Shown here in pieces: positions 52,029 to 60,802 of a stretch of DNA of 64,000 nt. The notes beneath the pieces are model-generated. The model saw only the letters and a program-made list of their open reading frames with translations, had not been told where the DNA came from and made no database searches. Each line of letters opens with the position of its first letter. Positions within the stretch are counted from its first letter, which is position 1. This DNA is from B10-G9 sp963712165 (GTDB lineage: Bacteria; Chloroflexota; Anaerolineae; Anaerolineales; UBA11858), in contig CAVQGY010000001.1 of NCBI GenBank assembly GCA_963712165.1, forward strand, positions 310,001-374,000, written 5' to 3'. Made by a program: the position numbers and the translations under genes.

Positions 52029-53036
52029 ATGAGCGGCAAAGATAACGGATATCTGGTTGGATCCCATCTAGAAAAAATGCTCCGAGCGGGACATTTTGTC
52101 ATTACCGGCGAGCTTGGTCCCCCCCAAAGCGCTGACCCCGCTGTAATCCATGAAAAAGCAGCCTTGCTCAAAGGCTATGTTGATGCGGTAAATATCACGG
52201 ATAACCAGACTGCAATCGTGCGTATGTCCAGTATTGGCGCGGGTGTCCTGGTCCTTCAGGATGGACTGGAGCCAGTCATCCAGATGACCTGCAGAGACCG
52301 CAATCGCCTGGCAATGCAAGCGGACCTGTTAGGCGCTTCCGCCCTGGGCCTCCGGAATTTGCTCTGTTTGACTGGCGACCATCAGATTTTTGGCAACCAC
52401 CCAACTGCCAAGAATGTCTATGATATGGATTCCCTGCAGATGGTTGAGATGGTAGCTGATATGCGCGACAAGGCCATCTTCCAGTGCGGGGATGAATTCA
52501 AAGGCGAAACCGCGAAATTCCTTGTGGGAGCCGCTGCTGCCCCCTTCGCAGATCCAGTGCCTTTCCGCCCCCTCAGACTGGCCAAGAAGATCAAGGCAGG
52601 AGCCAACTTCATTCAGACTCAGCTCATCTATGATGTTGATGCTTTTGCTTCTTATATGGAAAAAGTCCGCGAAATGGGACTGCATGAAAAAGCCTTTATC
52701 CTGGCTGGCGTTGGACCGTTAAAAAGCCCGGGCATGGCCAAGTACATGAAGGAAAAAGTACCGGGCATACTGGTACCTGATCAGGTCATTGACCGGATGA
52801 CCGCAGCCGGGAGTGAATGGGCTGGCAAAAAAGCGGCAGACCTATCACCAGAAGAGAAAAAAGCACGCACGAAAGCCTGGCAGGCCGAAGGCATACAGGT
52901 GTGCATCGACCTCATCAAGGAGATCCGGAAGATCGAGGGAGTTGCCGGCGTGCATCTCATGGCTATCGAGTGGGAAGAAGCTGTCAAACCGATCGTTGAA
53001 GGCGCGGGTTTATACCCACGGCCAGAAGTCAACTAA
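52029..53036 (+). CDS. metF: methylene-tetrahydrofolate reductase
   Basis: Reduces methylene-H4F to methyl-H4F in the methyl branch of the Wood-Ljungdahl pathway and for methionine. The 335-residue TIM-barrel flavoprotein has the ITGELGPP start of the domain, QDGLEPVIQMTCRDRNR (folate/FMN face), LCLTGDH, and KAGANFIQTQLIYD. Start set at ATG 52029, eight bases after AGGAG; the frame also opens with a GTG at 52008 overlapping metV. With metV and the hdr genes it makes up the acetogen MetFV-Hdr complex set. Confidence 0.95.
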   Translation: MSGKDNGYLVGSHLEKMLRAGHFVITGELGPPQSADPAVIHEKAALLKGYVDAVNITDNQTAIVRMSSIGAGVLVLQDGLEPVIQMTCRDRNRLAMQADLLGASALGLRNLLCLTGDHQIFGNHPTAKNVYDMDSLQMVEMVADMRDKAIFQCGDEFKGETAKFLVGAAAAPFADPVPFRPLRLAKKIKAGANFIQTQLIYDVDAFASYMEKVREMGLHEKAFILAGVGPLKSPGMAKYMKEKVPGILVPDQVIDRMTAAGSEWAGKKAADLSPEEKKARTKAWQAEGIQVCIDLIKEIRKIEGVAGVHLMAIEWEEAVKPIVEGAGLYPRPEVN

Positions 53037-53071
53037 GAACCTTTTATCCGTAGATCAAGAGGATAGTTAAC

Positions 53072-54502
53072 ATGTCAGAGGAAACCAAAGTCGCAGCGCA
53101 GCCGACCATTACGATAAACGGTAATCTGGCGGAAAGGATCCGGGAAGAAATAGGCGAAAACGTCTATCTCTGTTATCAATGCGTTAAATGCACCAGCGGC
53201 TGCCCTGTGGCCGAATATTTCGATTGGCAGCCTAACCAGGTCATGAGAGCGGTTCAGCTGGGACAGGAAGATATTGCCCTTGAATCCAAAACACCCTGGT
53301 TATGCTCTTCTTGCCTGACCTGCACCACCCGCTGTCCCCAAGGCCTGAATATCACAGGCATCATGGAATTCCTGACCCGCGAAAGCCTGGACAGGGGCTT
53401 CAAACCCAAGATACCAGAAACGAATCGATTCAACAGGGCCTTTATGCGGGAATTGGCATTGTGGGGCAGATCCTATGAGCCGGGATTAATGGCAGAGCTG
53501 ATCCTCCAGAATCCCCGGACGTTGCTGGATGACCTTCAGTTGTATTTGCGATTCTTCCAGAAAGGGAAAGTCGGCTTCCTGCCCCATCCGACCAGAATGC
53601 CCAGCAAGAAGAATATCAAGCCCCAACCGAACGCGGCTACTACAGTAGCTTACTATCCTGGCTGCTCCCTGGAGACAACTGCAACAGAATATAACCATTC
53701 TGTCCTGGAAGTGGCCAAAGCCCTTGATTTTCAGCTGGACGAACCAAAAGGCTGGGTTTGCTGTGGAAGTTCTGCAGCCCACAGGGCTGATCCAGAAGAA
53801 GCCCTGCGACTGCCCATGGAGAACCTGGCCCTGGTCGAGAAGCAGGGATATAAAGAAGTAACCATGCCTTGCGCTGCTTGTTTCAATCGCCACAAGGCTG
53901 CCCAGTTCGAGATCCGCAATCATCCGGACCATAAAGAAACAGCTGACAGCCTCCTGGGATATGATTATCAAGACCAGGTTCATGTCAGCACAATGATCGA
54001 GTCCATCTATAATCATGTCGGACCGGAAAAAGTAGCTGAAAAGACCCAGAAACCCCTCTCAGACCTTAAATTGGTTTGTTATTATGGCTGCCTGCTGACC
54101 CGGCCCCCAGAGGTCACCGAAGCTGAACATCCAGAATATCCCATGGATATGGATGTGCTAATGCGCGCAATGGGTGCCGAAGTCATCGATTGGTCATACA
54201 AGACAACCTGCTGCGGTGCCGGCCATGCCCTTTCCAAACCAGAGATCGTGATAGATTTGAGCGGAAAGATCATCCAGGGAGCTATCGATAGCGGCGCTGA
54301 CGCGATCATCGTTTCTTGCCCGCTCTGCCATATGAATCTGGATGCCAGGCAATTCCAGATGGAGATCGACCACCAGGTGCCTGTGATCTACTTCACCCAG
54401 TTGATGGCCATAGGCCTGGGCTTGCCAGAAAAAGCTGCCGCCCTGAATAAGAATATCGTCGATCCCCGACCGCTGCTCAAGGATAAAGGACTTATCAACT
54501 GA
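53072..54502 (+). CDS. HdrC-HdrB fusion, heterodisulfide reductase-like subunit
   Basis: 476 residues. The N-terminal 170 residues are HdrC-like with two [4Fe-4S] motifs (CYQCVKCTSGCP near 30 and CSSCLTCTTRCP near 77). The rest is HdrB-like with two CCG domains: C-x-CCG-x-CxxC patterns at YYPGCS / WVCCGSS / PCAACF (195-275) and YYGCLL / TTCCGAG / CPLCH (335-425), which bind the non-cubane [4Fe-4S] clusters. In the acetogen complex HdrB-like subunits connect HdrA to MetFV. It is the only HdrBC in the cluster, serving two HdrA copies. A terminator follows. Confidence 0.93.
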   Translation: MSEETKVAAQPTITINGNLAERIREEIGENVYLCYQCVKCTSGCPVAEYFDWQPNQVMRAVQLGQEDIALESKTPWLCSSCLTCTTRCPQGLNITGIMEFLTRESLDRGFKPKIPETNRFNRAFMRELALWGRSYEPGLMAELILQNPRTLLDDLQLYLRFFQKGKVGFLPHPTRMPSKKNIKPQPNAATTVAYYPGCSLETTATEYNHSVLEVAKALDFQLDEPKGWVCCGSSAAHRADPEEALRLPMENLALVEKQGYKEVTMPCAACFNRHKAAQFEIRNHPDHKETADSLLGYDYQDQVHVSTMIESIYNHVGPEKVAEKTQKPLSDLKLVCYYGCLLTRPPEVTEAEHPEYPMDMDVLMRAMGAEVIDWSYKTTCCGAGHALSKPEIVIDLSGKIIQGAIDSGADAIIVSCPLCHMNLDARQFQMEIDHQVPVIYFTQLMAIGLGLPEKAAALNKNIVDPRPLLKDKGLIN

Positions 54503-54529
54503 TCCAATTAACTATTAGACTCTGAATTG

Positions 54530-54565
54530 AGAAGAGGTTTCCAAATTGGAGATCTCTTCTTTTAT
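54530..54565 (+). terminator. terminator of the hdr-met operon
   Basis: AGAAGAG / CTCTTCT outer stem with an inner TCCA/TGGA helix, followed by TTTTAT. Located 28 bases after the hdrCB stop. Confidence 0.75.
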
Positions 54566-54639
54566 ATTATCAATAGCCCTCTCCTGGGGGCTGAATATCA
54601 CAATAAACGTAAAAGAACGGGCAAGTGTGTCCCCATCAA

Positions 54640-54668
54640 TTGACACTCGAATTTAGTTCGATTAAACT
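54640..54668 (+). promoter_or_regulatory. sigma-70 promoter with palindromic spacer, serine cluster
   Basis: TTGACA (54640-54645), 17-base spacer, TAAACT (54663-54668). The spacer holds the inverted repeat TCGAA-TTTAG-TTCGA (54647-54661), well placed for a repressor. Transcription would start near 54675, about 80 bases before the aminotransferase GTG. Confidence 0.75.
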
Positions 54669-54752
54669 ATCATCACAGGGCAGATCCAACTTAGACTGCC
54701 AGATACAGCTAAGCTGAATATCCAGTTATCTTTATCCTCCAAGGAGGCATCA

Positions 54753-55820
54753 GTGTACAAAAAACTCTTTATTCCAGGACCAACCCATGTTGATGATGAG
54801 ATCCTGAAAGCCATGGCTGTGCCAATGATCGGCCACCGGGATTCTCTCTATTCAGACCTGCATAGAGAAGTCGTAGCCAAACTTAAAAAGTTCCTGGGAA
54901 CAGAAGACCACATCTATCTCTCCACATCATCCTCATCAGGGATGATGGAAGGCGCAATCCGCAATCTGGTCAACAAGAAAGTCCTGATGACAGATTGTGG
55001 AGCATTCTCTAAACGCTGGGCGGAGATGGCTGAGCTGAACGGCAAGGAAATCGATGTCATCAAGGTCGATATGGGCCAGGCTACCACTCCTGAAATGGTT
55101 GATGATTACCTCTCCAGAGGAGGTTTTGAAGCAGTTTGCATCACTCACAACGAAACCTCGACCGGCGTTCTGAACCCCGTTAAGGAAATCAGTCAGCTGC
55201 TCCAGGATAAATATCCTGATGTCCTGATCTGCGTGGATGCGGTCAGCTCCATGGCAGGCACTGAGATCAAGGTTGATGAATGGAATCTGGATGTGGTCCT
55301 GGCAGGTACCCAAAAAGCCTTTGCGCTACCTCCGGGGCTATGTGTGGTCACGGTTTCAAAACGCGCCTATCAGAAATCCCTTTCAGTCAAGAATAAAGGC
55401 TTCTACTTCAATTTTGAGCAGCTGGAGAAGAGCGCGGTCAAGGACCAGACACCCGCCACTCCGGCGATCAGCCTTGTGAATGCCCTCAATGTGCAAATGG
55501 ACCGCATCTTCGCAGAAGGTGTTGAACAGCGCTTCAAACGCCACCTTGATATGGCTGAGCATGTCCGCGGCTGGACCCGGGAGCATTTCGCTCTTTACAG
55601 CGACGAGAAATACCTTTCCCCCACTGTGACCAATGTGCACAACACCCGCGGCATTGATGTGGGAGGGTTGAATGGTGAATTGGCTAAACGCGGCGCAATG
55701 TTATCCAATGGCTATGGAGCCTTGAAGGGCACTTGTTTCCGGATCGCCCACATGGGCGATCTCCAGCTAGCGGATGTCCAATGGCTGACTGACCAGATCG
55801 ACGATATTCTTGGCCTGTAA
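54753..55820 (+). CDS. class V aminotransferase (serine-pyruvate / phosphoserine aminotransferase-like)
   Basis: 355 residues of the small class V PLP group (SPT/AGXT-like): FIPGPTHV start, GHRDSLY, the TSSSSGMMEGA phosphate site near 55, DAVSSMAG with the PLP-stacking region near 163, and the Schiff-base Lys in LAGTQKAFALPPG near 190. Paired with serA it probably makes phosphoserine from 3-phosphohydroxypyruvate, or else interconverts serine and hydroxypyruvate. Start GTG 54753, five bases after AAGGAGG. Followed by a hairpin, then serA. Confidence 0.9.
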   Translation: MYKKLFIPGPTHVDDEILKAMAVPMIGHRDSLYSDLHREVVAKLKKFLGTEDHIYLSTSSSSGMMEGAIRNLVNKKVLMTDCGAFSKRWAEMAELNGKEIDVIKVDMGQATTPEMVDDYLSRGGFEAVCITHNETSTGVLNPVKEISQLLQDKYPDVLICVDAVSSMAGTEIKVDEWNLDVVLAGTQKAFALPPGLCVVTVSKRAYQKSLSVKNKGFYFNFEQLEKSAVKDQTPATPAISLVNALNVQMDRIFAEGVEQRFKRHLDMAEHVRGWTREHFALYSDEKYLSPTVTNVHNTRGIDVGGLNGELAKRGAMLSNGYGALKGTCFRIAHMGDLQLADVQWLTDQIDDILGL

Positions 55821-55828
55821 ATCAAACC

Positions 55829-55857
55829 AAGGGGTTACCTGAACCGTTAACCCCTTT
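55829..55857 (+). terminator. intercistronic terminator or attenuator
   Basis: AAGGGGTTA / TAACCCCTT stem with a ten-base loop and a TTTATT tail, between the aminotransferase and serA, 57 bases apart. With no other promoter seen before serA, partial read-through is likely. Confidence 0.75.
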
Positions 55858-55876
55858 ATTTACCAAGAGAGGAATC

Positions 55877-56776
55877 ATGAAAGTCTTGATTTGTGACGCA
55901 ACTGACCCTAACGCACTGAAGATCATTGAGGAAGCTGGTATTGAGGTTGTCAATCAGCCTGATATTACGCCTGAGGAACTTTTGGAAACCATCCCGGATT
56001 ACCCCTGCATGGTTGTCCGCAGCCGCACCAAGGTCACCCGTGACGTGATTGATGCTGGCAAATCCTTGAAAGCTATCGTTCGGGCCGGCGTGGGTTTGGA
56101 TAACATCGATGTGCCTTATGCTATAGAAAAAGGCATTCTGGTACTCAATACCCCCACAGCTTCAACCCAGTCCGTGGCTGAATTGACCGTAGGGTATATG
56201 CTTGCCCTTGCCCGCCTGATTCCTCAAATGACAGCATCTATGAGGGAAGGCAAATGGGAAAAGAAAGCTTTCAAGGGGATTGAGATCGCCGGGAAGACCC
56301 TGGGTTTGATCGGTTCAGGCCGGATCGGTCTGGCTGTTGCTAACCGGGCGATCGCCCTGGGGATGACAGTGGTTGCTTATGATCCATATGTCACAGAACT
56401 GCCAAATATCGAGCTCCTGGATCTGGATGGGCTTCTTGCCAGAGCGGATTTCATCAGCTTGCATGTACCGCATACAGATGAAACCCACAACATTCTTGAC
56501 ACGTCAGCATTTGGGAAGATGAAAGATGGCGTGCGGATCATCAATTGTGGACGAGGTGGAACCATTGACGAAGACGCTCTCTATCAGGCCGTTGTGGATG
56601 GGAAGGTCGCCGGCGCAGCCCTGGATGTCTACGCTGAGGAACCTCTGGTTGATTCCAAGCTTTATTCTCTCGACCAGATCATTGGTTCTCCCCATGTTGG
56701 GGCTGGTACGAAAGAGGCCAACACGCGCGTGGGCGAAATCGCAGCCCAGAAAGTCATCGAAGCATTAAAAGGATAG
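55877..56776 (+). CDS. serA: D-3-phosphoglycerate dehydrogenase, short form
   Basis: Oxidises 3-phosphoglycerate with NAD+, first step of serine synthesis. 299 residues: Rossmann motif GSGRIGLAVANRA near 155, catalytic Arg in CGRGG near 225, Glu in YAEEP near 255, and His in GSPHVGAGT near 275. It ends after the substrate domain, without the ACT or intervening regulatory domains of longer SerA, so serine feedback through them is not expected. Start follows AGAGAGG. Confidence 0.93.
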   Translation: MKVLICDATDPNALKIIEEAGIEVVNQPDITPEELLETIPDYPCMVVRSRTKVTRDVIDAGKSLKAIVRAGVGLDNIDVPYAIEKGILVLNTPTASTQSVAELTVGYMLALARLIPQMTASMREGKWEKKAFKGIEIAGKTLGLIGSGRIGLAVANRAIALGMTVVAYDPYVTELPNIELLDLDGLLARADFISLHVPHTDETHNILDTSAFGKMKDGVRIINCGRGGTIDEDALYQAVVDGKVAGAALDVYAEEPLVDSKLYSLDQIIGSPHVGAGTKEANTRVGEIAAQKVIEALKG

Positions 56777-56785
56777 GAAAACAGA

Positions 56786-58111
56786 ATGGCAACCATTAAA
56801 CCCTTTCGAGGGATCCGTTATAACCAGGAAAAGATCAGCTCGATCGACCATGTTATCAGCCAGCCATATGATCGGGTGCGCCATGGTTTACAAGACCGAT
56901 ATTATGATCTCAGTCCCTATAATATAACCCGCATCATCAAGGGGAAGGAAACCGAAGGCGATTCCGATACCAATAATGTCTATACCAGGGCGAATGCTTA
57001 TCTGAACAAGTGGCTGGAAGACGGGATCCTGTTCCGGGAGGATCAACCAGCTTTTTATGTCTATCATCAAACCTTCAATCTGCCATCAGGTAAATCCATT
57101 ACCCGCAAGGCATTTATCAACGCCTTTGAGTTATCCGGTTTCGAGGAAGGGATCGTCCTGCCCCATGAAAAAACCCATGCCGGCCCAAAGCTGGATCGTT
57201 TGAACCTTACCCGAGCAACAGAAACTTATTTTGGCAATATCTTTATGCTCTACCCGGATCCGGAAAACCGGATTGACGGGATATTTGAGAAGGCCATTCA
57301 GAGGCCTCCGGATATCCAGGGCAAAGAGCTCCATGAAAATGACGTGCTCCATCAAGTCTGGGTGGTCAAGGACCCAGAAGTGATCTCCCAGGTTTGTGCA
57401 GAGATGGCTCCCAAAACCAACCTGATCATTGCTGATGGCCACCACCGATATGAAACTGCCCTGACCTATCAGGCTGAGATGATGGGTAAATACCCGGATG
57501 CACCCGCTAATGCGGGATTCAATTACCGCATGGTCGCCATGGTGAGCATGAGCGATCCCGGTCTGATCATCCTTCCCACGCACCGGCTGATCTTTGATTA
57601 CAAGCAATTCAGTTCAGATGAGATCCTCTCGAGGGCCAAGGAATATTTCCGGGTTGAAGAAGTAACGGGACGGGCTGAACTGGAAAAACGCCTGGTAACC
57701 AGCGGGGAAGCAGTGGGTGTGATCGGCTTTGTGTCTTCAGGTGGCCACTACCTGTTAAGCCTGAAAACCCCTGAGGCGATGGCTGAACTCGCTCCAGACA
57801 GAACCCAGGCCTGGCGCGATCTGGATGTCAGCGTCCTTCACACACTGCTGCTTACCAAGATCATGGAGGTCGATCCGAGTAAGATTGATGATCTTGAAAA
57901 CATCGAATACCTCAGGGAACCAGACCTGGGATATGATGCTGTCAAAGGATCGAACAGCTCTTTCCTGTTCCTCCTCAAGCCAACCCGGATCGAACAAGTG
58001 ACTGACTGCACGGAGGCGGGAGAGAAAATGCCCCAGAAATCAACTGATTTCTATCCCAAGGTCATCACCGGATTTGCCATGCTCCCCGTACAGGTCCAGG
58101 AAACCCTTTAG
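56786..58111 (+). CDS. DUF1015 family protein
   Basis: 441 residues of a conserved cytoplasmic family of unknown biochemical function. Conserved blocks include IKPFRGIRYN at the start, ISQPYDRV near 26, VLPHEKTH near 128, and ADGHHRYETAL near 216, whose Asp-His-His suggest a metal or phosphate site. In many anaerobes this family sits next to serA and an aminotransferase, as here (9-base gap). No phosphoserine phosphatase is in the cluster, so it is a candidate for that missing step; this is inference. Confidence 0.92.
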   Translation: MATIKPFRGIRYNQEKISSIDHVISQPYDRVRHGLQDRYYDLSPYNITRIIKGKETEGDSDTNNVYTRANAYLNKWLEDGILFREDQPAFYVYHQTFNLPSGKSITRKAFINAFELSGFEEGIVLPHEKTHAGPKLDRLNLTRATETYFGNIFMLYPDPENRIDGIFEKAIQRPPDIQGKELHENDVLHQVWVVKDPEVISQVCAEMAPKTNLIIADGHHRYETALTYQAEMMGKYPDAPANAGFNYRMVAMVSMSDPGLIILPTHRLIFDYKQFSSDEILSRAKEYFRVEEVTGRAELEKRLVTSGEAVGVIGFVSSGGHYLLSLKTPEAMAELAPDRTQAWRDLDVSVLHTLLLTKIMEVDPSKIDDLENIEYLREPDLGYDAVKGSNSSFLFLLKPTRIEQVTDCTEAGEKMPQKSTDFYPKVITGFAMLPVQVQETL

Positions 58112-58131
58112 GACAAAATATTAAAAACAAG

Positions 58132-58161
58132 AAGCGGGACCATTCTAGGTCCCGCTTTTTT
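58132..58161 (+). terminator. terminator of the serine cluster
   Basis: AAGCGGGACC / GGTCCCGCTT, a 10-bp perfect stem with a six-base loop and a run of six Ts. Confidence 0.95.
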
Positions 58162-58172
58162 GTTACTTGAGA

Positions 58173-58187
58173 AGACCTCCGAGGTCT
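58173..58187. repeat. short palindrome AGACCTC-C-GAGGTCT
   Basis: A 7-bp inverted repeat around one C, just before the convergent lipoprotein stop. It may be a minus-strand hairpin or a dispersed palindrome; no T-run on the minus strand. Confidence 0.4.
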
Positions 58188-58198
58188 CTTCCACGGCC

Positions 58199-58930
58199 TT
58201 ATTCTTCCACAAAATTCATCAAGAGCAGGTTCTTCTGGCAGTCTTCATAAGTGATCAGGAAGATCTGTTCTGACAGCGCTTTTCCGTCCAGGCTGAAGAG
58301 CTGGACCCAAAGGGTGGAATCACTCGCCTTGGGGGATTTCGCCAAGGTAAGTTCGAACCCTCCCGGGCCGTAAGCTATATCGATATTCGGTTCAGCTAGA
58401 GGCAGGGTCATCTCTTCGATCACCGGTTTTCCATCCAGTTTTCCACCAGCTTTAATGATGATATTCTTTTGCACAACACCGTTCAGGTCAAATATCTGTC
58501 CCCCTACTCCTAACCAATTACAGCCCAGCTCGGGGCGCGTGAAATTCCCCAGGTAATGCGGGTTCATCACCTGCAGTTTGTAGGGATAGGATACCTCCAT
58601 CTCTGTGGGTTTTGGCGGGGGATTTCCCTGAGTAGCAGTAGGCCCACCCGGGGCTTCACCCGCGTCAGTTTCAGTCGGTTTAGGACCCTGGGTAGGTTGA
58701 GGGTTCACAGCAACCGTTTCAGGAGGCGCAGAGGGGCTTTCTACCGGTTCTTGAGGGGTCCCCTGAAGAACAACCTGCCCCGTAGCCTCGGATTGCCCAG
58801 GATCGGCTGTGATAATGGGGGTTTTGATAATCACTGTAGAATCCAGCGATGGCAGAGTTGGAATCGCCCCGCATGAAGACAACAATAATCCGACAATCAT
58901 ACTGATCCATACCAGTTGGAACCTTTTCAT
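58199..58930 (-). CDS. predicted lipoprotein of unknown function
   Basis: 243 residues from the ATG at 58930: MKR, a hydrophobic core and the lipobox LLSSC near residue 20, then about 75 residues rich in Pro, Thr, Gln and Glu (a linker), and a C-terminal beta-rich domain of about 120 residues starting near the YPYKLQV segment. The domain resembles ligand or carbohydrate-binding folds only in general shape; no family was recognised. An in-frame upstream start would add 17 residues before the signal. Confidence 0.8.
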   Translation of the reverse strand: MKRFQLVWISMIVGLLLSSCGAIPTLPSLDSTVIIKTPIITADPGQSEATGQVVLQGTPQEPVESPSAPPETVAVNPQPTQGPKPTETDAGEAPGGPTATQGNPPPKPTEMEVSYPYKLQVMNPHYLGNFTRPELGCNWLGVGGQIFDLNGVVQKNIIIKAGGKLDGKPVIEEMTLPLAEPNIDIAYGPGGFELTLAKSPKASDSTLWVQLFSLDGKALSEQIFLITYEDCQKNLLLMNFVEE

Positions 58931-59031
58931 CTTGTACCTCGTTATATTAAAACCAAAGTTCACCAATAACCTTATGTGCAAGTTCCTTGCCAGTTACCTT
59001 CCTGCCCAATCCCCAGCAAACCCTAATAGGA

Positions 59032-59061
59032 TTGACGATTTTCCAATGGGGATGCTACAAT
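59032..59061 (+). promoter_or_regulatory. sigma-70 promoter upstream of the hisS operon
   Basis: TTGACG (59032-59037), 18-base spacer, TACAAT (59056-59061); start near 59068, about 30 bases before the small conserved gene. Confidence 0.7.
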
Positions 59062-59098
59062 CCATTCGGCTGAAAGCAGTGTTCAGGGAGAGAACTCA

Positions 59099-59461
59099 AT
59101 GGCAAGGACCTTATCAGGAAAAGAGCTCGCCGCTCAGCGGTTAGATCGTTTCAAGAAACTTGTCGCGGAAAATAAAACCTATCCACTGGCGACCATCACA
59201 TACCATGGGCCCTCCCCCGAAGAAGCCAACACAATTATCGTGGGGATCCTGGAAGGCCAGGACAAGGAACCTTTTATCAGGGAATGGTCAGGGAATGACA
59301 TTTCAGATAATGTCGACGCCGCCAGGGAGATAGCGGTTTTCATCAAAGACCATGCTGTTTCCCGGGTCATCACCAGTGAATGGGTTCTTTCCTGTCCGCA
59401 CGAAGCTGGCGTGGATTTCCCCACAGGGGAAGCCTGTCCTTTCTGCCCGGATTGGCATTGA
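59099..59461 (+). CDS. small conserved protein of unknown function
   Basis: 120 residues, soluble, mixed alpha/beta. The only striking part is the C-terminus, with CPHE near residue 101 and CPFC near 114-117, a possible zinc site. No family recognised. It lies between a promoter and hisS (34-base gap), so it is probably the first gene of the hisS message. Start ATG follows AGGGAGAG. Confidence 0.75.
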   Translation: MARTLSGKELAAQRLDRFKKLVAENKTYPLATITYHGPSPEEANTIIVGILEGQDKEPFIREWSGNDISDNVDAAREIAVFIKDHAVSRVITSEWVLSCPHEAGVDFPTGEACPFCPDWH

Positions 59462-59495
59462 TCAACTGCATACCCCAGCATAGGAAGAATTAACT

Positions 59496-60785
59496 ATGAC
59501 TAACATCATTAAACCCGTCAAAGGAACACGCGATTTCTATCCAGCAGAAAAAGCGGTCATATCCTGGCTCTGGAGCACGATCCGGGAAGTGTCCGAATCT
59601 TTTGGATACCAGGAATTTGACGGTCCTTACCTGGAATCGGTCGATCTCTACGCTGCAAAATCCGGTGATGAGCTGGTTAAGGAGCAGTCTTTTGTATTCC
59701 CGGACAAAAATGAAAATTTGATCGCTCTTCGCCCTGAGCTGACACCTTCTCTGGTGCGCATGATCGCCCAGAAACAGCAGCAGCTTTTTTATCCCCTTCG
59801 CTGGTGGTCATTCGGCCCTTTCTGGCGCTATGAAAGCCCACAAAAAGGCCGGGGACGGGAGTTCTTCCAATGGAACGCTGACCTGATCGGCGTGGACAGC
59901 CCTGAAGCCGATGCAGAAATGGCAGCATTGATGGCCAGCCTGTTCAAAAAAGTGGGCCTGGGGCCTGATCAGGCCAAGGTTTTCGTGAACAACCGCCGAT
60001 TGATGGAAAAGGAATTGGCTGAATTAGGGATAAACGTAGAAACCCAGGCCACTGCCTTTCGGGTCATTGACCGCAGAGATAAACTGAGCGATAGCGACTG
60101 GAAGGATTATGCTCTCGAGCTGGGCCTGGACGAGGGTCAATTCTCCGGGATCCAATCACTGCTCATGGCTGACGACCTCTGGAAAAAATCCCCCGAACTG
60201 CCCCGTTTCTTTGAAGCCGTAGAAGCATTGGGAATAGCTGAGTACGTAGCCTACGCACCCCGCATCATTCGCGGATTAGATTATTATACAGGCACCGTTT
60301 TTGAAGCTCAGGCAACCACCGCTAATATCAGGCGGTCCATCTCCGGCGGCGGCAGATATGACAATCTGCTGGCCGATGTAGGCGGTCAACCTCTCCCGGG
60401 TGTGGGTTTTGCCATGGGTGATATGGTGCTGAGCGTCATCCTTGATGAGCTAGGTTTGCTGCCCTCCGGTCGAGACACCTCCCCCGCGCAGGTGATGGTG
60501 AGTGTATTCGATGAGGAATCGCTGCTGGCATCCTATCAACTAGCTGCAGATCTCCGCCGGAAAGGGATCCCGGTATACACTTATCCTACACCTGAAAAAC
60601 TGGGCAAACAGTTCAAGCATGCAGATAGGATCGGAGCCCGGATCGCGGTTGTCCTGGGTCCCGATGAGATCCGGGAGGGTAAGGTTGCTATCAAGGACCT
60701 CGTTTCCCGGGAGCAGACTACAGTTGACCAAGCGGATCTCCTTAAGGCTATCCGAGAGCTGCTTGATATCGGTTCTGCCGCGTGA
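59496..60785 (+). CDS. hisS: histidyl-tRNA synthetase
   Basis: Charges tRNA-His. 429 residues, class II: motif 1 region near 45-65, motif 2 around LRPELTPS and FRYESPQKGRGREFFQ (80-125), the histidine-specific RGLDYYTG near 265, motif 3 GGGRYD near 290, and a C-terminal anticodon-binding domain (about 335-425). Full length. The gene ends 17 bases before tRNA-His, and the last codons contain that tRNA's promoter. Confidence 0.97.
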   Translation: MTNIIKPVKGTRDFYPAEKAVISWLWSTIREVSESFGYQEFDGPYLESVDLYAAKSGDELVKEQSFVFPDKNENLIALRPELTPSLVRMIAQKQQQLFYPLRWWSFGPFWRYESPQKGRGREFFQWNADLIGVDSPEADAEMAALMASLFKKVGLGPDQAKVFVNNRRLMEKELAELGINVETQATAFRVIDRRDKLSDSDWKDYALELGLDEGQFSGIQSLLMADDLWKKSPELPRFFEAVEALGIAEYVAYAPRIIRGLDYYTGTVFEAQATTANIRRSISGGGRYDNLLADVGGQPLPGVGFAMGDMVLSVILDELGLLPSGRDTSPAQVMVSVFDEESLLASYQLAADLRRKGIPVYTYPTPEKLGKQFKHADRIGARIAVVLGPDEIREGKVAIKDLVSREQTTVDQADLLKAIRELLDIGSAA

Positions 60786-60791
60786 TATAAT
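60763..60791 (+). promoter_or_regulatory. sigma-70 promoter of tRNA-His inside hisS
   Basis: TTGATA (60763-60768), 17-base spacer, perfect TATAAT (60786-60791). Transcription would start about 5 bases before the tRNA. The -35 lies within the last codons of hisS and the -10 just after its stop. Confidence 0.85.
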
Positions 60792-60802
60792 TTTCCAGGA
60801 AT

